From Streptomyces omiyaensis (lineage in GTDB: Bacteria > Actinomycetota > Actinomycetes > Streptomycetales > Streptomycetaceae): a stretch of 50,790 bases of DNA. The DNA lies in NCBI RefSeq assembly GCF_014650895.1, contig NZ_BMVV01000038.1, positions 1 through 50,790 of the forward strand, written 5' to 3'. How positions within the stretch are numbered: position 1 is the first letter of the stretch; each line of letters opens with the position of its first letter. Shown one piece after another: positions 33,668-40,569 of this stretch. The notes beneath the pieces are model-generated. The model was not told the DNA's origin, searched no databases, and saw only the letters and a list, made by a program, of their open reading frames with translations. The translations under genes and the position numbers were made by a program.

Positions 33668-34971
33668 CGCCGGGTGAGCTGGGTGGGGGAGGTGCGGACC
33701 GCGGGGCCCGGCAGGGTGGCCGGGTGCCGCGGCCGGCCGGCCGCGAGCCGCCGGCCGGCCGCCACCAGGGCCCTGCGCAGCAGGTGGACGAGCCAGGCGC
33801 GGCCCATGGCGAGCGCCGGAGCCGGGTCGTCGGCGGCGCACCAGGCGCGCTCGACGGTCCGCCGGGCGGTGTCCGGCCCGGCCGCACCCCGCCGGCGGGG
33901 CGAGGTGAGCAGGGAGAGCGCCGCGTAGTTCTCCACGACGAACCGGCGGCCGTGCACGGGGGAGTGCGGCGGCACCGGCCGGCCGGTGAGGTCCAGGTGC
34001 AGGGCCCGCACCACGTCGAGCCCGGCGGGGTCGGCGAAGAGCCGGAACTGGGCGCCGGGGCGCGGGTTGAAGTCGAGCAGGTGGTACGCGCCGGTGTCCC
34101 GGTCGAGCCGGAAGTCGAGGTCGCACACGCCCCGGTAGCCGAGGGCGTCGAGCAGCGCGCGGGCCAGCCGGTCGACCTCCGGATTGGGGCTCCAGCGGCC
34201 GACGGCGGTGAGCCCGGCGCCGTCCGGCCAGGAGCGCTCCTTGCGGCCGGTGGCCCCGACGGCGCAGCGCCCGGCGGCGTCCGCGTACCCGTGGAAGAAC
34301 CAGTCGAGGTCCCGCCCCGGCGGCAGCAGCTCCTGGAGCAGCAGCCGGCTGCCGGCCTGCGGGGTCCGTCCGTACAGCGCCCGCACCTCGGCGAGCGAGC
34401 GGAGGATCGTCGTACTGCGCAGCCCCGCCCCGGCCGGCAGCAGCCACGGGCGGCTCCACTTGGCGACCACCGGCAGCCCGAGCGCCCAGGCCATGGCGGC
34501 GGCCTCGTCGGCGTCGGAGGGGAGTTCGGTACGGGGGTGGGGCAGGCCCAGCCGGGCACAGGTCGTGGCGAGGGCGGCCTTGTCCGCGACCCGCAGCAGC
34601 TGCTCCTCGCTCTGCTCGGGCAGCAGGACCCGGCCGGCCAGCTCGGCGCGGCGGCGGGCGAGCGCGAGGGCGCTGATGTCGTCCAGCGGCACGGCGAGCA
34701 CGGGACCTGATGGGGTGTCGGTGACCTCCCCGGCGATCCGGAGCAGCAGCGCGGCCAGCTCGGTGGAGGCGGCCGAGCCGGGCCGGGGGCGGGCGGAGCG
34801 CACGTACCGCGAGCGGGCGACGGGGCTGCCGGCCGCCTCGACGACGGCGTGGACGGGGATTCCGGCCCGGCCCAGGGAGCGGGCGGCGCCCAGGGTTCCG
34901 TGGTGGAAGGGGTTCCGGTCCAGCCTCACGAGGACTGCGGGTACGCGGGTGTCGAAAGGCGGCACGGGCAT
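33664..34971 (-). CDS. ATP-grasp domain carboxylate ligase
   Basis: The protein has 435 residues from the ATG at 34971 (GAAGGGGCC upstream). The N-terminal domain reads RVPAVLVRLDRNPFHHGTLGAARSLGRAGIPVHAV. The ATP-grasp core follows, with VADKAALATTCARLGLPHP, LPVVAKWSRPWLL and the metal-binding LGYRGVCDLDFRLDRDTGAYHLLDFNPRPGAQF. ATP-grasp ligases activate a carboxylate as an acyl phosphate and join it to an amine. No carrier or peptide partner is obvious. The frame is coupled to the FAD enzyme. The acceptor could be an amino-sugar on the local polysaccharide, but that is a guess. Confidence 0.88.
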   Translation of the reverse strand: MPVPPFDTRVPAVLVRLDRNPFHHGTLGAARSLGRAGIPVHAVVEAAGSPVARSRYVRSARPRPGSAASTELAALLLRIAGEVTDTPSGPVLAVPLDDISALALARRRAELAGRVLLPEQSEEQLLRVADKAALATTCARLGLPHPRTELPSDADEAAAMAWALGLPVVAKWSRPWLLPAGAGLRSTTILRSLAEVRALYGRTPQAGSRLLLQELLPPGRDLDWFFHGYADAAGRCAVGATGRKERSWPDGAGLTAVGRWSPNPEVDRLARALLDALGYRGVCDLDFRLDRDTGAYHLLDFNPRPGAQFRLFADPAGLDVVRALHLDLTGRPVPPHSPVHGRRFVVENYAALSLLTSPRRRGAAGPDTARRTVERAWCAADDPAPALAMGRAWLVHLLRRALVAAGRRLAAGRPRHPATLPGPAVRTSPTQLTRR

Positions 34972-35073
34972 GGCCCCTTCATCTCGGGTGCCCCAATTGG
35001 GCGATGAAATCCTCTAATGGACTACGGAGCGGAGGGAAGCGGAGTTCACGGTCGGGTCATTAGGAATACTTTC

Positions 35074-35100
35074 GGAACATCAGAATGACTGATCGTCAAG
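35074..35100 (+). promoter_or_regulatory. Possible promoter with inverted repeat before the glycosidase gene
   Basis: GGAAC at 35074-35078 resembles an ECF -35 box. It is followed by the inverted repeat ATCAG-N5-CTGAT (35079-35093) and a weak GTCAAG at the expected -10 place. The region is shared with the divergent ATP-grasp gene. Confidence 0.35.
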
Positions 35101-35124
35101 TGGCGTTCGTGTGAAGGAGCGGCC

Positions 35125-36735
35125 ATGGAAACCGTCGGAGGAACACCGAGAAAAACAAGGAAATGGCTGGGGGTGATCACCGCCGGCCTCCTCGTCTCGG
35201 GTTCGGTCGCGCTGTCGGCACCCGCCCACGCCGCCGCATCCCTAACGACCGAGGACCCCGGTCCGACTCTCCCCGCCACCACCGCCATGGGGGCCTTCCT
35301 CGAATCCGGTTCCCGGGGGGTGAGCCGGATCGGCCAGCTGGAGCGCTGGCTCGGAGGCCGTGAGCTCCGCGTGGGGCACACGTACCTGCCCGGCGACCTC
35401 TGGTCCAACATCGAGGGCCCGCCCGGCTTCCTCGACGCCTGGGCCGACTGGCGGAACGCGAAGCGGGACCGGATCTTCGTCCTCAACGTCCCCATGCTGG
35501 AAAGGAACGAGGCCGGGGTCTCCGACCAGGAGGTCCGCCGCCAGCTCCAGCTCGGCGCCGCCGGTTACTTCGACGACCACTTCCGCACCCTCGCCCGCCG
35601 CCTCGTCGAGGCCGGCGCCCTGGACACGGTCCTGGTCCTCGGCTGGGAGATGAACGGCACCACCTACACCCACCGGTGCGGGCCCGACCCGACCGCCTGG
35701 AAGAAGTACTGGAACCGGATCGTCACGACCATGCGGTCCGTGCCCGGCGAGAAGTTCCGCTTCGACTTCAACCCCAGCCGGGGCCGGGACGCGGTTCCCT
35801 GGACGGAGTGCTACCCCGGCGACGACGTCGTCGACATCATCGGCATGGACTCGTACGACCAGCCGGCCGGCGCCGATTTCGACCAGCACGTGAACGAGCC
35901 GTACGGCCTCCGGAAACAGGTCGACTTCGCGGCCGAACACGGGAAGCAGATCTCCTACCCCGAATGGGGCCTGTTCCGGAACGGCGACAATCCGACGTAC
36001 ATGCGCCGGATGCTGGAATGGATCCGCGACCACAAACCGCTCTACCACACGATCACCGACTACTGCCCGCACGGCGTGTGGCAGTGCGACCGGAACCCGC
36101 AGTCGTCCCGGGTGTTCCGGGAAATGCTGTACGGGGTGGAGCCTTCGGTGCCGGTGGATCCGGTGGATCCGGTGGATCCGGTGGATCCGGTGGATCCGGT
36201 GGATCCGGTGGATCCGGTGGATCCGGTCGACCCGGTGGATCCGGTCGACCCGGTGGATCCCGTGGACCCGGTGGATCCGACTCAGCCTGAGCCGAAGCCT
36301 GAGCCGAAACCTGAGCCGAAGCCTGAGCCGAAGCCTGAGCCGAAGCCGGAACCTAAGCCCGAGCCCAAGCCTGAGCCCAAGCCTGAGCCCAAGCCGGAAC
36401 CTAAGCCCGAGCCCAAGCCCGAGCCCAAGCCGGAACCTAAGCCCGAGCCCAAGCCCGAGCCCAAGCCTGAGCCGAAGCCTGAGCCGAAGCCGGAGCCGAA
36501 GCCGGAACCCAAGCCTGAGCCGAAGCCGGAACCCAAGCCCGAGCCGAAGCCTGAGCCCGAGCCCGAGCCGAAGCCCGAGCCCGGCTGTTGGACGGTCGAG
36601 CTCGGGGACTGGGTGGAGAGCTGGATCGGCGGGCCGGTGTGCGTGCCGAAGGAGGCCGCCGACACCGACTGGAAGGACGACCTGGGCGTCGCCCTCGACT
36701 GGAAGGGGGCGCTGAACGGCGTCTGGCCCTTCTGA
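35125..36735 (+). CDS. Secreted GH26-like glycoside hydrolase with VDP and PEPK repeats
   Basis: The 536-residue protein starts at ATG 35125 with GAAGGAG upstream. The signal peptide ends near residue 37 (SAPAHA-A). A catalytic (beta/alpha)8 domain covers about 50-335. Its likely acid is E175 in GWEMNG and its likely nucleophile is E280 in SYPEWGL, matching GH26-type mannanase/glucanase spacing. A tail follows of 14 VDP units (344-385), about 24 PEPK units (388-486) and a 50-residue C-terminal segment with two Cys and Trp residues. The repeats would form a stiff wall-spanning rod. It may trim the locus polysaccharide. No sortase or binding domain is recognised. Confidence 0.85.
   Translation: METVGGTPRKTRKWLGVITAGLLVSGSVALSAPAHAAASLTTEDPGPTLPATTAMGAFLESGSRGVSRIGQLERWLGGRELRVGHTYLPGDLWSNIEGPPGFLDAWADWRNAKRDRIFVLNVPMLERNEAGVSDQEVRRQLQLGAAGYFDDHFRTLARRLVEAGALDTVLVLGWEMNGTTYTHRCGPDPTAWKKYWNRIVTTMRSVPGEKFRFDFNPSRGRDAVPWTECYPGDDVVDIIGMDSYDQPAGADFDQHVNEPYGLRKQVDFAAEHGKQISYPEWGLFRNGDNPTYMRRMLEWIRDHKPLYHTITDYCPHGVWQCDRNPQSSRVFREMLYGVEPSVPVDPVDPVDPVDPVDPVDPVDPVDPVDPVDPVDPVDPVDPVDPTQPEPKPEPKPEPKPEPKPEPKPEPKPEPKPEPKPEPKPEPKPEPKPEPKPEPKPEPKPEPKPEPKPEPKPEPKPEPKPEPKPEPKPEPKPEPEPEPKPEPGCWTVELGDWVESWIGGPVCVPKEAADTDWKDDLGVALDWKGALNGVWPF
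36154..36279 (+). repeat. Fourteen 9-bp tandem repeats coding VDP
   Basis: The unit is GTGGATCCG. The first eight copies are identical; later copies vary with GTCGACCCG, GTGGATCCC and GTGGACCCG. All changes are silent, which shows selection on the protein. Confidence 0.95.
36286..36582 (+). repeat. 12-bp tandem repeats coding PEPK
   Basis: About 24 units of Pro-Glu-Pro-Lys, with silent CCT/CCC/CCG and AAG/AAA variants. A PEPE appears near the end. Array length is likely to differ between strains. Confidence 0.95.
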
Positions 36736-36738
36736 CGG

Positions 36739-37887
36739 TCAGCCGCCGGGCGCGGGCGCGGCGGCGCGGCCGGGCAGGCGGGCGAGGAGCCGGCCGGCCC
36801 AGGCCCGCTCCCGCGCCTGCCGGGCCGCCCAGCGCCGCGCGTCGGCCGCGCCGGCGTGGAGCCACAGCAGCGGTGCCGTACCGCGACCGGTGAGCAGCAG
36901 CCGCCGGTTGCGGACCGGCTCCGGCCGCCAGTGGTGCTTGTACGGTTCGCTGCCCCGCAGCATGCTCAGCGTGGCCCGGCCGCCCGCACTGGTCTCCCGG
37001 GCCCCGTGCCGCAGCAGCATCGCGGCGACGTCGACCTTCCGTTCCCGGAGGACCGGGTCGGCGCCGTACAGATAGCCGCCGGCCAGCCGCGGCGACATCA
37101 GGGTGAGGTCGGCGGCGACCACGTCCCCGCCGAGCCGGAACTCGGTGACCATCGCGTCGCCGCGCTCCACCATCGGCCGGACCGCCCGGGCCAGGTGCTG
37201 GGCGAACCGCTCGCTGGTGTGCTCGACGGTCACCCCGCGGCCCCGCCACTGGAGCCGGTGCAGGGTCAGCAGCCGGTCGAGCGCGGCCGGCACGTCGGGC
37301 GCGGTGACGACGTGCGCGTCGATGCCGAGGGCGTCGAGCTTGCGCAGCTTGGCCCGCACCCGCTGGGCCTTCCCCGAGGGGATCCGTTCGAGCAGGCCCT
37401 CCATGGGGACGGCGGGCAGCTCCAGGCAGAGCGAGTCCGGGAGCCGCCGGCGCGGCCCGCGCCACTGGGCGAAGACCCGTTCGGCGGCGGCACCGGGCCG
37501 CACCTCCCGCAGGTCGACGACGGCGCCCCGGGCGGCCCGGGCGATCGCGCCGGCCAGCGCGGCCGCCGCCTCCGGCCGCTCGTCGTCGACGAGGACGTCG
37601 GTGAAGTCGGTGATGGCCCCGCCCAGCTGGGTGAGCACGGGCAGCGGCCCGCGCGCCCGCATCAGGGGCGCCGCCGCCACGAGCGCCCCGGCCCCGTCGC
37701 GCACGAGCACCACCCGCAGGGCGCCGGGACGCCCGTACGAGAGCCACCAGGAGTGCAGCCAGGAGTGGGACTGGAACGGGGTGGCCGAGGAGCAGCGCCC
37801 GTACAGCGCCGTCCACTCGGCGGCGAGCCGCCCGAAGGCCTCCGCGTCACGGCAGAGTTCGGTCCGCAGCGTTCTTCCCAAGGTCAC
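36739..37887 (-). CDS. FemAB/GNAT-like acyltransferase (CelD/BcsL type)
   Basis: The protein has 382 residues from the GTG at 37887, which overlaps the stop codon of the chain-length gene (GTGA). It has a double-GNAT architecture: WTALYGRCSSATPFQSHSWL, then LRKLDALGIDAHVVTAP, and a C-terminal MVTEFRLGGDVVAADLTLMSPRLAGGYLYG segment typical of the CelD/BcsL acetyltransferase group. This group is found in cellulose and exopolysaccharide operons and probably adds acetyl or aminoacyl groups to the glycan. It is the last gene of the operon, only three bases from the convergent glycosidase stop codon. Confidence 0.85.
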   Translation of the reverse strand: MTLGRTLRTELCRDAEAFGRLAAEWTALYGRCSSATPFQSHSWLHSWWLSYGRPGALRVVLVRDGAGALVAAAPLMRARGPLPVLTQLGGAITDFTDVLVDDERPEAAAALAGAIARAARGAVVDLREVRPGAAAERVFAQWRGPRRRLPDSLCLELPAVPMEGLLERIPSGKAQRVRAKLRKLDALGIDAHVVTAPDVPAALDRLLTLHRLQWRGRGVTVEHTSERFAQHLARAVRPMVERGDAMVTEFRLGGDVVAADLTLMSPRLAGGYLYGADPVLRERKVDVAAMLLRHGARETSAGGRATLSMLRGSEPYKHHWRPEPVRNRRLLLTGRGTAPLLWLHAGAADARRWAARQARERAWAGRLLARLPGRAAAPAPGG

Positions 37888-38564
37888 ACCGCCTCCGGTT
37901 CCGGCTGGTGGGTGGCGGGCGCGGGCACCGCGGCCCCGCCCACGGGCGCGGCGGCCGGCCGGGAGTGACGGCCCTCGCCGCGCCCGGCGGACCGCTTCGG
38001 GCGGACGAGCAGCGCGAGGCCGCCGAGCAGTCCGCCCGCACAGGCCCCGACCAGGGCGGAGAGCGGAGCGGACGGCGACACCGGGGCGACGGGCTTCGTC
38101 GCGCGGGAGAACTGCACCACCTTCACGCCCGTGCTGCCCGCCACGTGCGAGGAGTTGAGGACCAGCGAGCGGGCCACCCCGTCGGCGATCGACACCGCCT
38201 GCGACGCCTTCGCGGCCCGGGCGGTGATCGAGATCATCGGGGCGTCCGGGGAGGTCTCCGCGCGGACGCTCTCCCGGAGCTTCGCGGCGGTGACGCCCGC
38301 CCACACCTGGGCGTCGCCCGTCACCGCGATGTCGGTGGCGACCCGCCCGTAGGCCTGGGCGAAGCCGAGCGCCGCCGCCGGGTCGGACTTCTCGCCGGGG
38401 ACGACGATGACGTAACTGGTCGCCGCGTACTCGGGGGTCTTCAGTGCCCCGTAGCCGCCGCCGAGCGCGGCCCCGGCGACCACGGCGGCGGGCAGCACCG
38501 CCCAGCGGCCGGGGGAGCGCAGTCGGGCGGGCAGACGGACGGCGCGGGGTGGGGTGGTGGTCAT
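37884..38564 (-). CDS. Wzz-like polysaccharide chain-length/co-polymerase protein
   Basis: The protein has 226 residues. A membrane helix at about 19-38 (RWAVLPAAVVAGAALGGGYG) follows a short basic N-terminus. The extracytoplasmic domain starts TPEYAATSYVIVVPG. A second helix is at about 168-187 (ALVGACAGGLLGGLALLV), then a Pro-rich cytoplasmic tail. Two flanking helices with an alpha/beta loop is the Wzz/KpsE/Wzc N-terminal pattern. There is no kinase domain. It sets chain length with the polymerase (42585-43988). Confidence 0.82.
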   Translation of the reverse strand: MTTTPPRAVRLPARLRSPGRWAVLPAAVVAGAALGGGYGALKTPEYAATSYVIVVPGEKSDPAAALGFAQAYGRVATDIAVTGDAQVWAGVTAAKLRESVRAETSPDAPMISITARAAKASQAVSIADGVARSLVLNSSHVAGSTGVKVVQFSRATKPVAPVSPSAPLSALVGACAGGLLGGLALLVRPKRSAGRGEGRHSRPAAAPVGGAAVPAPATHQPEPEAV

Positions 38565-38623
38565 GACGGGCTCTCTCGCTTCACGGGACTTCTACAGGGA
38601 CGGGCAGGGGCTTCAGGGGGACT

Positions 38624-39769
38624 TCACCGAGGCGGGGCGGCCGCGACGGCCCGGTCGTAGAGGGTCATCAGGCGGTCCGCGCTGTGCGCGATGTCGTAGC
38701 GGCGGGCGGCGGCGGGCGCGGGCAGCCGTACGGCCCCGGGGACGTGCGCGGCCCGCAGCTCCCGCAGGGCGCCGATCAGCTCGGGCACCGACTCGCCGAT
38801 CCGGCGGGCGCCCGGCGCCGCGTCCGCCGGCAGGTCCTCGATCGCCGGGCACGCCACGTACAGCACCGGCAGGCCGGCGGCCAGCGCCTCGACGACGGCG
38901 AGTCCGAAGGTCTCGTCGGGCGAGGTGGAGACGAAGACGTCCATGGCGGCGAGGAGTTCGGGGAGCATCGGCCCGGCCGGGCCGTCCGCCGGCGGGTCCT
39001 CGCAGGCCCCGAAGAAGAGGACCCGGCCGGCGGCGCCGCAGGCGCGGGCCACCTCGCGCAGCTCCTCGCGCCGCTCGCCGTCGCCGACCAGCAGCAGCCG
39101 GGCCTCCGGCACCGAGGCCACCGCCCGGACCAGCCGGTCGAACCGCTTCCCCGGCGCGAGCCGCCCGACCCCGCCGACGACGAACGCGTCCTCCGGGATG
39201 CCGAGGACGCCCCGGGTCAGGCGGCGGGCGCGCGGGACGAAGGCGAAGCGGCCGGTCTCGATGCCGTTCGGCACCACCTCGATCCGCTCCGGCGCCACCC
39301 CCCAGTCGGCGAGCCGGCGGGCCACGCTCGGAGAGACCGCGACCGTGGAGGTGCCCAGCCGCTCGGAGGCCAGGTAGAGCGCGCGGGTCCCCGCCGACAG
39401 CGGGCGGCCCTCGATCTGGGTCGTGCCGAGCGAGTGCTCGGTGGCGATGACCCGGCGCACCCCGCCGAGCCGGGCGGCGAGCCGGCCGTAGACGCACGCC
39501 CGGTACAGGTGGGTGTGGACGAGGTCGTAGCCGCCCTCGCGGACCAGCCGGGCGAGCCGGGGCAGCGCGCCCAGGTCCCGGTTCCCGGTCATCCCGAGAT
39601 GGGTGACCGGGGTGCCGTCGGCCTCGATGCCGGCCGCGACCGGGCCGGGGTTGGTGAGCGTCACCACCCGCCCCCGGACCGGCAGGTGGCGCAGCAGCAG
39701 CCGCAGCTGCTGCTCGGCGCCGCCGATGCCGAGCCCCGTGATGACGTGCAGCACCCGCAGGCCGCTCAT
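38624..39769 (-). CDS. GT4 glycosyltransferase
   Basis: The protein has 381 residues from the ATG at 39769, which overlaps the deacetylase stop codon; a longer upstream frame is rejected. The N-terminal domain reads LRVLHVITGLGIGGAEQQLRLL. The C-terminal nucleotide-sugar part has VVGGVGRLAPGKRFDRLVRA and SPDETFGLAVVEALAAGLPVL, the EX7E motif region of GT-B retaining family 4. It should add a sugar to the lipid-linked repeat unit in the cytoplasm. Confidence 0.92.
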   Translation of the reverse strand: MSGLRVLHVITGLGIGGAEQQLRLLLRHLPVRGRVVTLTNPGPVAAGIEADGTPVTHLGMTGNRDLGALPRLARLVREGGYDLVHTHLYRACVYGRLAARLGGVRRVIATEHSLGTTQIEGRPLSAGTRALYLASERLGTSTVAVSPSVARRLADWGVAPERIEVVPNGIETGRFAFVPRARRLTRGVLGIPEDAFVVGGVGRLAPGKRFDRLVRAVASVPEARLLLVGDGERREELREVARACGAAGRVLFFGACEDPPADGPAGPMLPELLAAMDVFVSTSPDETFGLAVVEALAAGLPVLYVACPAIEDLPADAAPGARRIGESVPELIGALRELRAAHVPGAVRLPAPAAARRYDIAHSADRLMTLYDRAVAAAPPR

Positions 39770-40569
39770 CCCAGCACCACCGCCGCCGGGCCCGTCCGCG
39801 CCGGGATCAGCTCGGCCGGGTGACGGCGGCGCAGCGGGTGCAGGGCCCGCTTCGCGGTGAGCCGCCACGAGGTGTCGTCCTCGCCGATGTGGATCCGCGG
39901 CAGGGCGTACGCGCTGGTCAGCGGGCCCGGGTCGATGCCGCAGGCGTAGCCGTATCCGGCCTTGCGCACCGCGCGCACCACCCGCGGGTCGACCGCCCCG
40001 TACGGATAGCAGAAGCCGTCCACCGGGCCGCCGGTGATCTCCTCCAGGAGGGACCGGGAGTGCCGGGTCTCGTCGGCGAGGGTGGCGTCGTCGGCCTCCG
40101 TCAGCCGTCGGTGGGTCAGCCCGTGCGAGCCGATCTCCATGCCGGCGGCGGCGATGCGCTCGATGCCCTCCTCGGTCAGCAGCGGCCGGCGCGGGCCCTC
40201 GGCGTCCCAGTCGTTGACGCCGCCGAGCCGGCCCGGCAGGACGTACACGGTCGCGGTGAAGCCGTGCCGGCGCAGCAGCGGCAGCGCCGAGTCGAGGAAG
40301 TCGGCGTACCCGTCGTCGAAGGTGAGGCCGACGAGCCCCTTCGCCCGTCCCGCGGCGGTGGCGGCGAGCAGCTCCCGCACCGACACCCCGCGCAGGCCCC
40401 GGTCGCCCAGCCAGTGGAGCTGCCGGGCGAAGCGCACGGGGGAGACGGTCACCCGGTACGGGTCGTCAGCGACGTCCGTGATCGAGTGGTACATCGCCAC
40501 CCACAGGGGCGGCTTCGCCCACAGGGGCGGCTTCGGCAGCAGACGGCGCAGCGCGGTGGGGGCGGGCAT
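39766..40569 (-). CDS. Polysaccharide deacetylase (NodB domain)
   Basis: The protein has 267 residues from the ATG at 40569, with AAGGA upstream. The NodB motifs are visible: LVGLTFDDGYADF (motif 1 with the base and metal Asp), IGSHGLTHRRL (metal His pair in HxxxH) and CYPYGAVDPRVV. There is no signal peptide, so it acts inside or while membrane-associated. It removes N- or O-acetyl groups from the glycan. Its start overlaps the flippase gene by 104 bases. An 18-bp tandem duplication produces PPLWAKPPLW near residue 15. Confidence 0.9.
   Translation of the reverse strand: MPAPTALRRLLPKPPLWAKPPLWVAMYHSITDVADDPYRVTVSPVRFARQLHWLGDRGLRGVSVRELLAATAAGRAKGLVGLTFDDGYADFLDSALPLLRRHGFTATVYVLPGRLGGVNDWDAEGPRRPLLTEEGIERIAAAGMEIGSHGLTHRRLTEADDATLADETRHSRSLLEEITGGPVDGFCYPYGAVDPRVVRAVRKAGYGYACGIDPGPLTSAYALPRIHIGEDDTSWRLTAKRALHPLRRRHPAELIPARTGPAAVVLG

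Noticed and set aside
31323..34559. 1078-codon leftward open frame over rodlin 3, chaplin 1 and the FAD/ATP-grasp genes
   Set aside because: It runs antisense to well-identified rodlin and chaplin genes and out of frame with the ATP-grasp and FAD genes. Its Arg/Pro/Gly composition is typical of GC-rich shadow frames.
36282..36665. Antisense Gly-Ser-rich frame across the PEPK repeat
   Set aside because: A periodic 12-bp repeat keeps all frames open. The antisense frame has no ribosome binding site and only mirrors the PEPK array.
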